This document shows positions 1-7,489 of a DNA stretch of 42,849 nucleotides, in pieces (the stretch's first letter is position 1; each line of letters begins with the position of its first letter). The notes under the pieces are model-generated. The model was given only the letters and a program-made list of their open reading frames with translations. It had not been told where the DNA came from and made no database searches. A program made the position numbers and the translations under genes. Origin of the DNA: Nioella nitratireducens (GTDB lineage Bacteria; Pseudomonadota; Alphaproteobacteria; Rhodobacterales; Rhodobacteraceae); NCBI RefSeq assembly GCF_001879715.1, contig NZ_MNBW01000022.1, positions 1-42,849 of the forward strand. Direction: 5' to 3'.

Positions 1-59
1 CAGGCGAATATCGTTGGCGGAAAATAGAAGCGCAAAATCCTTAAAGGGGTTTTCTGCAC

Positions 60-1766
60 TCAGCCCCACTCGACCCCCAGTTCGGCATGCTGCGGCGATC
101 TCGGCGCGTAGGCCTCGAACGCGGCGCGGGCCTCTTCAACCTCCACGGCGCCCGCCCGCCGCACAGACGGGTCGTCCGAGAACGGATGATCGAAATCCGT
201 CCGGCGGAACTGCGCCACCAGCGCCCTGAACGCCTGCCGCTCAGATGGGGCAAAAAAGTCGGACTCGTCTTGCGCAAGATCAACCCCAGGTGTCGTCAAC
301 CGCTCACCAAGCGCTGCCTCTGCGTCATCCACCTCGTCGACCTCGGTTGGCGCGCGAAGGACGTGTGCATCCGTCAGAACGTCGCCCAACCGGACATGCG
401 CGGCTTCCAGCCGGTCGAGCGCTTCTTCGCGGTCCTCTGGTTTTTCCAGATCGAGGTCACCGTCTTTGGCAATCGTCTGCAGGTCCTGTGTCAGCCACTG
501 CCGTTCCAATGCGGCATTGCCAGCCCCTTCCCGCAGACGCGCGGCCACAGCCTTGGCATCGATGCCCGTGCCGTTCAACGCCTCGGCCAGCTTTAGTCCC
601 ACCTCCCCATCGTCAAGGCGCGCGAGGCGATCTTCACTCGCATTTGGCCTTGCATAGATGCCGTCCCGGGAGGGGGCATCGATCAGGGCGGCGGAGCGAT
701 CCCCAAGCGGGTTCAAATGCGCGACCGAGGCCAGAACGTCGGTCAGCTTGCGCTCGATCACCGGCCTCTCGGCCGCCGGCGCCCTGTCGATCGCCACCTC
801 GATCTGGCGAATGTTCTGAGAAAACTCGGTGATCAGCGTGTCGAATGCTGGCTCAACTTGGGACATGTAGATGGCTCCGTCAGATTGAATCTGACCGCCA
901 CTGGCAAGGATGGTGCTGGCCCTCTCGAGAGCCTCGGCCACGTCTTCGAAATTCGAGCGTGACGCCTCCGCCGCGAGCCCGCGATAGATCAGGGCATTCT
1001 GTCGGACAGTTTCCAGCGCAGCCGCCAAGTCAGCGCCGGTTCTCTGGCGCTCAACAGGGGGGCGCCCCTCTTCACGCGCTTTGTATATCTCGTCGATTTC
1101 GGCGCGGTAGGTCGTGACGCCGCGGTCCAGACGACGCGTCGCCTCAAGGCGGATCCCGTGTCCTCTAGCCGCTTCGACCATCGCCTCGCGAAAGGCGTCG
1201 TAGTTGAAGTGATGATCCTTTCCGAGAAAGAACATTTCGCCATCCTTGCTGCGGCGGTTCAGAACGATATGCGCATGTGGATGCGCGCGATCTTGGTGTA
1301 TTGCAGCAATATAGTCGAATTGCGACCCCTCACCTTGAAAGAACCTCTCGCACACAGCTTGGGTGATATCGCGCACTTCGTCGCCGCTCGTTCCAACCGG
1401 GAATGCCATCAGCAGATGCGATGTATGGCCAAGCTTGGGGCTATAGCGTTCGTTCCATTGGTTCTCGAACCGCCGCGCCACGCGGTTGATCTCCGCCTCC
1501 GTGAGTTGCTTCTTCCCATCGTGGGTGCCACGACTGTCGAGGATGTGGGTCGACTTCGTCGTGAGATATGTGAGCTGCGCCCGCAGTTGCGCCCCGGTGT
1601 GGCAGCCGCCATTGGAAATGGGTTTGAAAATCGCCGGCGAATAGCGGCGCGCGGCCCGGACCATCTGCGCGCCCTTGGAAAGCCCCTGCCAGGATCCGGA
1701 AACCCGGCTCCAGCCGCGGTCGAAGAGCGCCGGGTCGATACCCCGGACCCGGTCACTGCGCGCCAT
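60..1766 (-). CDS. VirD2/MobA-type relaxase (568 aa)
   Basis: Predicted to nick oriT and lead the transferred strand into the recipient. The N-terminal 200 residues carry the relaxase signatures: a candidate catalytic tyrosine (Y67, in LTYL), a second motif with HTSH near residue 114, and the metal-binding histidine motif HQDRAHPHAH at residues 157-166, followed by IVLNRR. The remaining 370 residues are charged, helical and not recognised; they may be the secretion-signal part. An upstream extension of the frame exists, but the ATG at 1766 is preferred because AGAGGG lies six bases before it. It overlaps the end of the mobC-like gene by 14 bases, so the two are translationally coupled. Family known: histidine-triad MOB relaxases; subgroup (MOBP or MOBQ) uncertain. 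Confidence 0.9.
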   Translation of the reverse strand: MARSDRVRGIDPALFDRGWSRVSGSWQGLSKGAQMVRAARRYSPAIFKPISNGGCHTGAQLRAQLTYLTTKSTHILDSRGTHDGKKQLTEAEINRVARRFENQWNERYSPKLGHTSHLLMAFPVGTSGDEVRDITQAVCERFFQGEGSQFDYIAAIHQDRAHPHAHIVLNRRSKDGEMFFLGKDHHFNYDAFREAMVEAARGHGIRLEATRRLDRGVTTYRAEIDEIYKAREEGRPPVERQRTGADLAAALETVRQNALIYRGLAAEASRSNFEDVAEALERASTILASGGQIQSDGAIYMSQVEPAFDTLITEFSQNIRQIEVAIDRAPAAERPVIERKLTDVLASVAHLNPLGDRSAALIDAPSRDGIYARPNASEDRLARLDDGEVGLKLAEALNGTGIDAKAVAARLREGAGNAALERQWLTQDLQTIAKDGDLDLEKPEDREEALDRLEAAHVRLGDVLTDAHVLRAPTEVDEVDDAEAALGERLTTPGVDLAQDESDFFAPSERQAFRALVAQFRRTDFDHPFSDDPSVRRAGAVEVEEARAAFEAYAPRSPQHAELGVEWG

Positions 1767-2340
1767 TCTCATCCCTCTCGGCGAAGCCCGCCAGAGCAGA
1801 ACTGATCTCAAGGTCCAGCACGCTGCGCCGCGCACGCGACATCTCCTGGACCTGGTCGGCCAGATCGAAGACCAGACCCGCAAGGGCGCGGACGTCACGG
1901 TGACTTGAGGCCGGGTAGGACAGTCTCTCGCCCCGCACCTTGGCCTCGTTCAGACGTCGCGCGATCTGGTTCACGTTGTTGCCGACCCGGTTGAGCGCGG
2001 CGCCGAGGCTGCGCAACTCGTCGCACATCTCGTCGTCGGGCAGGAAGACACCTTCGGCCGCCAGCATCAGGCGGCGCATGGCATCCGAGCGGTGCAAAAT
2101 CCCGCGCCGCGACAGCGCCGCGTCGAACCGGCGCAGGTCGTCGTCCGAGACCCGGATCCCCACAACCCGCGATCGGCTGCCGTTCGCTGTCTGACGCTCA
2201 CCCCAGTGGTTCACCACGTTGTAGATCGTCTTCAGGCTGACATCGTAGCGCGCGGCTAAAGACGCCGCGGAGACGCCGTTCCGGCGGTCCTGGGCGATGG
2301 TCGATCGCTCGATCTCTGACAGTCTGCGGCGGCGGGGCAT
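1753..2340 (-). CDS. MobC-like relaxosome accessory protein (195 aa)
   Basis: Likely binds oriT and helps the relaxase open the DNA. The N-terminus (about residues 5-45) is a helix-turn-helix of the kind that ends in SLKTIYNVVNHWG. The middle has the MobC hallmark, a VGNNVNQIARRLNE stretch near residue 125, followed by a helical C-terminus. The frame opens further upstream, but the ATG at 2340 gives the usual basic start (MPRRRR) with an AGGAA about eleven bases before it. It overlaps the relaxase start by 14 bases. A wide inverted repeat just upstream (2375-2427) may be its operator or part of oriT. Confidence 0.85.
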   Translation of the reverse strand: MPRRRRLSEIERSTIAQDRRNGVSAASLAARYDVSLKTIYNVVNHWGERQTANGSRSRVVGIRVSDDDLRRFDAALSRRGILHRSDAMRRLMLAAEGVFLPDDEMCDELRSLGAALNRVGNNVNQIARRLNEAKVRGERLSYPASSHRDVRALAGLVFDLADQVQEMSRARRSVLDLEISSALAGFAERDENGAQ

Positions 2341-2374
2341 TTTGAAGTTAACGTTCCTATTTCTTGCCAACTTC

Positions 2375-2427
2375 GTACAAGCAGGCCTTCTCCCAACGCA
2401 AGTGGAGTCGGCCATAAGGGCTTGTAC
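2375..2427. promoter_or_regulatory. Wide inverted repeat upstream of mobC
   Basis: GTACAAGC at 2375-2382 is repeated as GCTTGTAC at 2420-2427, perfect 8-base arms 37 bases apart. It lies 35 bases upstream of the mobC start. It could be a MobC operator or a relaxosome site; the nick site itself cannot be assigned from sequence alone. Confidence 0.4.
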
Positions 2428-2880
2428 TCAATGTAGAAAATTGCGCTGCAGGGGCGATTTCCCGTCCTTTGTCAAATGGATCGCGCTTCGCGCTCATTGC
2501 ACCTCGCGATGCGCTAACCGCATCGCGCATCGCGTCTTTCGCGCCCCGTCTCTTGCATCCCGCAAGACGTGTTTTGCTGCGTGCTGACCGTCTCGCGTCG
2601 CCCGCAGCACGACATAAGGCGACTGCCTCCCGTCGTCTGGAGCACGCTCTCCGTCACCTGCATTCCGTCCGCAGCACATCGCCAAGCGCATCCCGACATT
2701 TGGAGGATGTATGGTGCCCCGCGACGAATGCTGACGGCGACATGGGCCACGTCGCACGGTCATCGCACAACGCCGCCCGTAGCACGCCAAACGCGGGTCG
2801 CATCCCGACTTCTGCTTGACCCCTCCGCCGCATGCGTTTAGCGACACTTTTGTATTATCGTTGCATTTCACTATTTTTGT
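2428..2880. other. Gene-free gap, candidate oriT region
   Basis: About 450 bases without a convincing gene, between the leftward mobC-relaxase pair and the rightward virC1-virC2 pair, which is where oriT lies in comparable systems. It contains a strong hairpin (2505-2527). CCG(C/T)AGCAC occurs three times (2602-2610, 2669-2677, 2777-2785), and GCATCCCG occurs three times (2555-2562, 2688-2695, 2800-2807; the last two extend to GCATCCCGAC). Repeated short words of this kind suit multiple binding sites for VirC- or MobC-like proteins. The oriT call is inference from position and repeats. Confidence 0.5.
2505..2527. repeat. Perfect 9-bp hairpin in candidate oriT
   Basis: CGCGATGCG, a 5-base loop CTAAC, then CGCATCGCG. 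It is the strongest palindrome in the gap and could be a relaxase or accessory-protein recognition hairpin. Confidence 0.6.
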
Positions 2881-2891
2881 GGAGAGTCAGA

Positions 2892-3611
2892 ATGCCGAAC
2901 GAAAATCTTGTGGTGATCGCAACGATGGCCCGGAAGGGGGGCAGTGGAAAAACGACGCTGTCGCGCGCCTTGATCAGCGCCGCGATCGCCGCCGGACGCA
3001 GAGTGATGTTGATCGACACGGACAGCACGAGAGTACTCGGGGCCTGGCATGCTCGGGCGGAAGCCGGTGGGCTGAGTTCGCCGCTTCTCTGCTCGGCCAC
3101 CGTCGAAACCGTGGCGGGTGTCGAGGATCAGATCGATCAGGTCTACATGGCAGGCACGGCAGACTTCATCTTCATCGACACCGCAGGAGTCGGTGCCGAA
3201 TGGTCAGACGGCATCGCGGTGCTTGCGGACCACATTGTGACGCCCGTCATGCTGTCAACGTCTGATTTCGATGTCGGCACACAGACCGCCGATTGGTTTG
3301 AAAAACTGAAATCCCGTGTTGACGACCCCTCCAGCCTTCCGCGCCACTACGTCGTCCTCAACATGGTCGACCCGAAAACGACACGTGCTGACGCCGCCCT
3401 GATTAAAGAAGCGCTCACCCGTTTTCCGGTGATTGAGACCGTCATGATGCGACGGAACACTTACAAGGAGATGGACCAGAAGGGGCTTCTCCACGCCTTG
3501 GCGTTGGAAAAGCAATCCGATCCGAACCCCCTGATGCGTCCACATATACGCCATGTCGTCGAGGCGCTTGAGGAGGCGACGGACATTCTCAACAACATTC
3601 TTGCTGCGTGA
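2892..3611 (+). CDS. VirC1-like ParA-family ATPase (239 aa)
   Basis: Deviant-Walker ATPase of the ParA/MinD/VirC1 class. The P-loop KGGSGKTT is at residues 14-21, preceded by VVIATMAR, and the Walker A' region MLIDTDSTRVLGAW starts near residue 39. FIFIDTAG near residue 90 is Walker B. In Agrobacterium VirC1 gathers relaxosomes at the pole and works with VirC2 at oriT-like sites. Here it is followed by a VirC2-like gene and lies beside mobC-relaxase rather than a centromere or parB, so a transfer role is favoured over plasmid partition. The ATG at 2892 is chosen because GGAG precedes it; a longer frame from 2832 lacks this. Confidence 0.8.
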   Translation: MPNENLVVIATMARKGGSGKTTLSRALISAAIAAGRRVMLIDTDSTRVLGAWHARAEAGGLSSPLLCSATVETVAGVEDQIDQVYMAGTADFIFIDTAGVGAEWSDGIAVLADHIVTPVMLSTSDFDVGTQTADWFEKLKSRVDDPSSLPRHYVVLNMVDPKTTRADAALIKEALTRFPVIETVMMRRNTYKEMDQKGLLHALALEKQSDPNPLMRPHIRHVVEALEEATDILNNILAA

Positions 3612-3621
3612 GGACAGTCGA

Positions 3622-4263
3622 TTGCGCAAGAAGATCCCGACCATCACCAGGCCCGACCCGACCTACGCCGCCACCCTGCAACAGGGTGACCGCGAGGTTC
3701 ACGGGAAGGAAGATGAGGCACAGGTCACAGCTACAAAGACAGGCACCCCAGCCGCTGACGTTGACGTTGATCTGCGTGAGTCAGAGCGTGAACCGGAAAG
3801 TGCCGTGGCGCCGCACCAAGTCACCGCGGAAAGCTCTGACCCGCATACCAGCCTGAGTGCTCCCGTATCAACCGCGACCAAGAACCCGACCCGGAAGATC
3901 GACATCAGGGTCAACGCACTCGAACGACAGGAAGCAGCGCTGGAGACTTGTGGTGTTGAGCCGGCGCATGTGGTGCGTGCCGCCCTGCGCCGTGCAGTCA
4001 AAGGCTGGCAACTGTCGCCGGTCTTCGCCCCAGTCGCGGAGGAGCGACGCACTCGCAAAACACAGTGGCAGGCCCGGACATCTCTGGCAGTCGATGCGGC
4101 CAGCCTGGGTGTCCTCCTGCGGGACCACGACCCCCTCGACGTCTTGAGTAAATGGGCTCTGATCCGCGGCCAAGTGGAACCACGCTTATGGGGCGAGATC
4201 GATGCAATCCTGGAAGAGCTGGCCATTCGCATTGCATCGCAGCATGAACCGCACGCGTCGTAA
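3622..4263 (+). CDS. VirC2-like ribbon-helix-helix protein (213 aa)
   Basis: The N-terminal 85 residues are polar and low in structure. Residues about 90-130 read RKIDIRVN followed by two predicted helices (EAALETCGV, HVVRAALRRAV), the pattern of a ribbon-helix-helix DNA-binding fold as in VirC2. No ATG suits the start. A TTG at 3622 with AGGA seven bases upstream is the best choice and puts the gene eleven bases after the virC1 stop, so the two probably form an operon. The family call rests on fold pattern and position, not on close similarity. A partner role in DNA processing for transfer is inferred. Confidence 0.65.
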   Translation: MRKKIPTITRPDPTYAATLQQGDREVHGKEDEAQVTATKTGTPAADVDVDLRESEREPESAVAPHQVTAESSDPHTSLSAPVSTATKNPTRKIDIRVNALERQEAALETCGVEPAHVVRAALRRAVKGWQLSPVFAPVAEERRTRKTQWQARTSLAVDAASLGVLLRDHDPLDVLSKWALIRGQVEPRLWGEIDAILEELAIRIASQHEPHAS

Positions 4264-4351
4264 TACAACTGTCTAAAAAGACAACTTGCATTTCGGTGGC
4301 GGGATTTCGCTGGCGCGTCGCTATTCATATTGCACCCGCAGAAAGGCGCCA

Positions 4352-4388
4352 TTAACAGGCCGAAAACAATTATTCGGCCTCCTGTTAA
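4352..4388. repeat. Bulged hairpin upstream of the 56-aa gene
   Basis: TTAACAGGCCGAA at 4352-4364 pairs with 4373-4388 (TTCGGCC, a 3-base bulge, TGTTAA) around an 8-base loop. It follows the virC2 stop by about 90 bases and precedes the small TTG-start gene. No T-run follows, so a regulatory hairpin is as likely as a terminator. Confidence 0.45.
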
Positions 4389-4421
4389 CGCGTAACGAGG
4401 TCCTGGATTCAGGAGCGCATT

Positions 4422-4592
4422 TTGACCAAAGTTCCCCGCCTCACTGGCGAACCGATCATGCACATCCTTTGCAAGAAAACCGGCAAGTTGGTGGGCTATC
4501 TCTACCAGTGGAATAACGGCGATCTGCAGCCAGCGTGGTTCGATGGTGCCATGACCGAGATCCGCTACGAACCTTTTGAAAGTGCAGCTTGA
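4422..4592 (+). CDS. Small unrecognised protein with TTG start (56 aa)
   Basis: The frame reads LTKVPRLTGEPIMHILCKKT and continues with GKLVGYLYQWNNGD and a tail ending FESAA. The TTG start is supported by a strong AGGAG six bases upstream (4411-4415). The compact pattern, a hydrophobic strand (IMHILCK), KLVGYLYQW and a C-terminal acidic strand, looks like a small beta-rich protein. It is not a shadow of another gene because neither strand here encodes a better candidate. Function unknown; it may act with the adjacent WGR protein or the transfer genes. Confidence 0.55.
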   Translation: MTKVPRLTGEPIMHILCKKTGKLVGYLYQWNNGDLQPAWFDGAMTEIRYEPFESAA

Positions 4593-4818
4593 ACTACGCT
4601 CAATGACTTGATCGGACGAAAGCAAAAGAACCAGATGCGATGAGGCTGGATTCCGTTCGCATCGATCCTTGCGGCGTTCGCGGAGGGACAGTGCTCACAA
4701 CGGAGCCTGCCAGCCACAGTTTGTCATAAGGTTTCTGAATCCTAACCAACACTTGGATTCGAAATTTCGATTGGACTTTGGTGTCTGGCTGAACGATTCT
4801 CGAGGCAGGAGGATCGCT

Positions 4819-5052
4819 ATGACCCCAGTTCATTTGGAACGGATCAATCCAGACCGGAACATGGCGCGGTTCTATCGGATCGATGTGGCCCCGACACTGT
4901 TCGGTGAGACGAGCGTCCTTCGATCCTGGGGACGGATCGGAACGCTCGGGCGCACCACAATCGAAACCTGCGCATCGCGCGATGTCGCGGGCAAAAGCGT
5001 TGCGCGCACCGTCGAGGCAAAATCCCGACGCGGCTACGTTGCGTCTCCCTGA
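4819..5052 (+). CDS. WGR-domain protein (77 aa)
   Basis: The whole protein is one WGR-type domain. It starts with a short strand (MTPVHLERINP), continues with MARFYRIDV, and carries the signature SWGRIGT at about residues 36-42 followed by the basic C-terminal part. WGR domains are known in PARP enzymes, where they bind DNA ends, and occur alone in alphaproteobacterial plasmids. A perfect AGGAGG lies shortly before the ATG. A nucleic-acid-binding role is likely; anything more specific is inference. Confidence 0.75.
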   Translation: MTPVHLERINPDRNMARFYRIDVAPTLFGETSVLRSWGRIGTLGRTTIETCASRDVAGKSVARTVEAKSRRGYVASP

Positions 5053-5069
5053 AGCTTTTGGCTTCAGAA

Positions 5070-5091
5070 CCCGGCGGGTTGCCCCGCCGGG
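5070..5091 (-). terminator. Strong hairpin after ssb copy 1
   Basis: CCCGGCGGG and CCCGCCGGG around a four-base loop, 20 bases past the ssb stop. The identical hairpin follows ssb copy 2. There is no clear T-run, so it may be an mRNA 3' stabiliser rather than a classical terminator. Confidence 0.5.
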
Positions 5092-5111
5092 TCCGGGGGA
5101 GACCCCGTTCC

Positions 5112-5516
5112 TCAGAACGGGATCTCGTCGTCGCGGTCGACCAGCTCGGGGTTTTCGTTCTCGGCCGACTTCGGACGGCTCAGAAAGTCGACCTTTTCGG
5201 CGATGATCTCGCAGCCGTAGCGGTCGTTCCCCATGCTGTCGATCCACTTGGTGTAGTGGATACGGCCGTGGACGAGGACCTTCATGCCCTTTTCGCAGTG
5301 CTCGGCGACCGTTTTGCCGAGACCGTTGAAGCAGGTGATGCGGTGCCATTCCGTGTCCATGACCCGGTAGCCGTTCTCGTCGCGCAGGACGCGACCTTCC
5401 GAGAGGCGGGGGCGGGAGGTGGCAAGGCTGAAGTTGGTGATCTTGGTGCCGCCCTGGGTGGTGCGGGTTTCGGGTTTCTGACCGATGTTGCCGGCGAGGA
5501 CGACGATGTTTTGCAT
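5112..5516 (-). CDS. ssb: Single-stranded DNA-binding protein, copy 1 (134 aa)
   Basis: OB-fold SSB: MQNIVVLAGNIGQKPE at the N-terminus, then TKITNFSLATSRP, WHRITCFNGLGKTVAEHCEKG and VHGRIHYTKW, and a short acidic tail ending DRDDEIPF. That tail is the standard SSB partner-binding peptide. At 134 residues it is shorter than chromosomal SSB because the linker is nearly absent. The start is MQNIV at 5516, with AGCTCC (minus-strand GGAGCT) just upstream. Only four residues differ from the copy at 31719-32123. Plasmid SSBs protect incoming single strands during conjugation; expression upon entry is plausible. Confidence 0.92.
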   Translation of the reverse strand: MQNIVVLAGNIGQKPETRTTQGGTKITNFSLATSRPRLSEGRVLRDENGYRVMDTEWHRITCFNGLGKTVAEHCEKGMKVLVHGRIHYTKWIDSMGNDRYGCEIIAEKVDFLSRPKSAENENPELVDRDDEIPF

Positions 5517-5667
5517 GATTAGCTCCTGTGTTTCCTGTCTTCGGGACCGTCCCTTCGACAAGACCCTGAAAAAGCCCGTCGGATGACGCGTGCACGGGAG
5601 GGAGGCACGACCGGACGGAAACCCTCAGAGGGCCGGGGTGGTGCGGGCTGGTCGTGGCACACGACCG

Positions 5668-5741
5668 ACACGGCCCGGGCTGACGCGGGGTTGCGCGCAG
5701 GAGACCGAACGGGATTAGGGGATTGTCAGTCGAAGGGATGG
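5668..5741. other. 74-bp block identical in both ssb modules, left copy
   Basis: These 74 bases match 32273-32346 without a difference, although the sequence on either side is clearly diverged. The block lies about 150 bases upstream of ssb and 200 bases upstream of the hns start, so it is probably a shared regulatory element or an untranslated transcript. Confidence 0.6.
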
Positions 5742-5946
5742 GCCAGTAGACAGAGAGACGCGGGGAGCACAGGTCAGAACTGTCATCTTGCCCGTGGGAC
5801 ACATCCGAACCCAACCCTGCACCCCACTGGCGGCGACGAAAGCCGATCATCCAAACTCGCCACCCCCGCCAATGCCTTCCGGGAGTTGCGGGGCCATGCT
5901 GCGACAGGTGTTCGATACCGGAACATTCAGGACACGGATCGCACCA

Positions 5947-6030
5947 ATGGCCGATTTCGATCTCGGGGCGCTGTCGTTCAGCGAGCGGAAAAACAGGCAA
6001 AGGGGCGTCGTCAAAGCGATCTCCGCCTGA
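5947..6030 (+). pseudogene. H-NS/HvrA-type remnant, 27 codons
   Basis: ATG followed by 27 codons (MADFDLGALSFSERKNRQ and then a helix ending VVKAISA), then TGA. It aligns with the first 27 residues of the better-preserved copy at 32549, which also stops at codon 28. The upstream sequence (CGGGAGTTGCGGGG and TCGATACCGGAACA) is shared by both copies. Downstream of the stop only faint, out-of-frame traces of an H-NS C-terminal domain are visible. Either a dead remnant or a very short N-terminal peptide. Confidence 0.6.
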
Positions 6031-6190
6031 CGTGAGACCGGCAGATGGCAGAAACCCCGCGCGGAAGCGGCGAGATGTGGGTGTCGAAAGGGCAGAGACG
6101 AGCGGGTTTGCCGCCAGTCGGATCAGACACAGTCGTTGCAAATCCCGACTGCCGAGACAGATCTGGCGCTACTGTCCAACACGGGGCAGG

Positions 6191-7360
6191 TTACAGCGGA
6201 GCGGTCCCCTCGCTCAGAATATCCAGATAGCTCTGGTAGCTGAACACCCGGTTCCGCCGCTTGCCCGTGATCTCGGTCGCGATGCCGAGACGCTCGAGAT
6301 CGGCAAGCGCCGCGTTGACGGTCGGGGCGGACAACCCGATCTTCTCGACCAATTGGTTCGACGTCACGAACGGGTTGGACTGCATCCATTCGTGGACCCG
6401 CAAGGAGGATCCGGCACGATCGCTGTCGGCGGTGATCCGGTCCCGGTCGGCCTTGAACAGTTCGACAATCCGCGTCGCTGCATCGAACGCCTGATTGGCC
6501 GTCTGGGCCACGCCGTCCAGAAAGAACGCCAGCCAGTCTTCCCAGGCTCCGTTCTCGCGAACCGATTGCAGCAGCGCATAATAGTCCGTCCGGTGCGACT
6601 TCAGGTAGAGGCTGAGATAGAGCAGCGGGGCCTGAAGCGACCCCTTGGTGCAGAGATAGAGCGTGATCAGCAGGCGGCCGATCCGGCCATTGCCATCCAG
6701 GAACGGGTGGATGGTTTCGAACTGAACATGCAGCAATCCGGCCTTGATCAGCGGCGGCAGCCCGGACGCCTCCTCGTGAAAAAATACCTCGAAGTCGGCC
6801 AGGCAGGCATCGAGTTCGTTCGGCGGCACCGGCACGAACATGGCGTTGCCCGGCCGGGTGCCGCCGATCCAGTTCTGGCTGCGCCGGAATTCGCCGGGGT
6901 TCTTGTCACCGCCCCGGTTGCCGTCCATCAGCCGGGCATGCATCTCGCGGATCAGGCGCAAGGACAGGGGAAGCTCGTCCAGTCGCTCGAGACCATACAT
7001 CATCGCATCGACGTAGTTGGAAACCTCGCGCACATCGTCGAAGGTCTGGCCCGCCTCGGCGGCCGCTTCGAACCGCAACAGGTCGGTGAGCGTCGATTGC
7101 GTGCCTTCGATCTGCGAGGACAGCACCGCCTCCTTGCGCACATACATGTAGAGAAAGAGATCGTGGCGCGGGAGCAGCATGGTGATCCCGTCAAGCCGCC
7201 CCAATGCACGCTCGGCCGCGCTGAGTTTACTCAGCAGGGGCAGGACGTCGATCGGCGGCTCTGGCGGCAGCGGTGGCGGAACGAAGGCGCGGACGACCGC
7301 GCCGCCGACGGATGTTTCGACATAGCGCCCGAGGCGGGGATCTGGATTTGCGTCAGCCAT
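6191..7360 (-). CDS. Fic-family AMP transferase (389 aa)
   Basis: Transfers AMP, or another nucleotide part, to target proteins. The active-site motif HPFLDGNGRIGR is complete at residues 218-229. An inhibitory helix motif, SSQIEG at residues 81-86, lies N-terminal to the core, which makes it a class II Fic protein that holds itself in check. The last 80 residues form a winged helix (LSAPTVNAALADLERLG), common in this family. It is the last gene of the minus-strand defence island, 130 bases downstream of the HNH-like gene, with a palindrome between them. It may be an independent stress or toxin gene or an effector of the island. Confidence 0.9.
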   Translation of the reverse strand: MADANPDPRLGRYVETSVGGAVVRAFVPPPLPPEPPIDVLPLLSKLSAAERALGRLDGITMLLPRHDLFLYMYVRKEAVLSSQIEGTQSTLTDLLRFEAAAEAGQTFDDVREVSNYVDAMMYGLERLDELPLSLRLIREMHARLMDGNRGGDKNPGEFRRSQNWIGGTRPGNAMFVPVPPNELDACLADFEVFFHEEASGLPPLIKAGLLHVQFETIHPFLDGNGRIGRLLITLYLCTKGSLQAPLLYLSLYLKSHRTDYYALLQSVRENGAWEDWLAFFLDGVAQTANQAFDAATRIVELFKADRDRITADSDRAGSSLRVHEWMQSNPFVTSNQLVEKIGLSAPTVNAALADLERLGIATEITGKRRNRVFSYQSYLDILSEGTAPL

Positions 7361-7423
7361 GCATCGCGTTCTGGCACGAGCGCACTATTTAAGCAAGGCG
7401 GGTGTTTCTTTAACAGTGGGACA

Positions 7424-7449
7424 GGCTGTTTAGGCTGCCCTAAATAGCC
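7424..7449. repeat. Palindrome upstream of fic
   Basis: GGCTGTTTAGG, loop CTGC, CCTAAATAGCC: 11-base arms with one G-T wobble. It lies 64 bases before the fic start and 40 bases after the HNH-like stop. Operator for the Fic winged helix or a weak terminator; there is no T-run. Confidence 0.45.
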
Positions 7450-7489
7450 GGTAAGTCGTTTTATGTAAATTGATACCACATCCGGAACG

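Larger units (their letters stand above)
5062..6030. repeat. Left copy of the ssb-hns direct repeat
   Basis: The hairpin, ssb, about 40 bases upstream of ssb, a 74-base block and the start of the divergent hns remnant all recur in the same order and orientation at 31671-32632. ssb and its flanks match about 96% by eye; the spacer between 5590 and 5667 and the hns part are more diverged. The two copies lie 26.6 kb apart. Confidence 0.85.

Noticed and set aside
2602-2785. CRISPR-like array
   Set aside because: Only 9-base words recur, at irregular spacing (67 and 108 bases), with no long conserved repeat.
2469-2871. Overlapping short frames on both strands in the candidate oriT
   Set aside because: Low-complexity Arg/Ser/Cys-rich products without ribosome sites; the repeats explain the region better.
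2892-3611. Chromosome or plasmid partition ParA
   Set aside because: No parB or centromere-like repeats follow; the next gene is VirC2-like and the other neighbours are mobC and relaxase.
4600-6141. Minus-strand frame of 513 codons covering the ssb region
   Set aside because: It is read through ssb in another frame, is rich in Pro/Arg, and its stretch across the 74-bp block is shared with the frame at 31889-32455 only because the DNA itself is identical there.
6032-7447. Plus-strand frame of 471 codons
   Set aside because: Antisense to the Fic gene, whose complete motifs and codon pattern decide for the minus strand.
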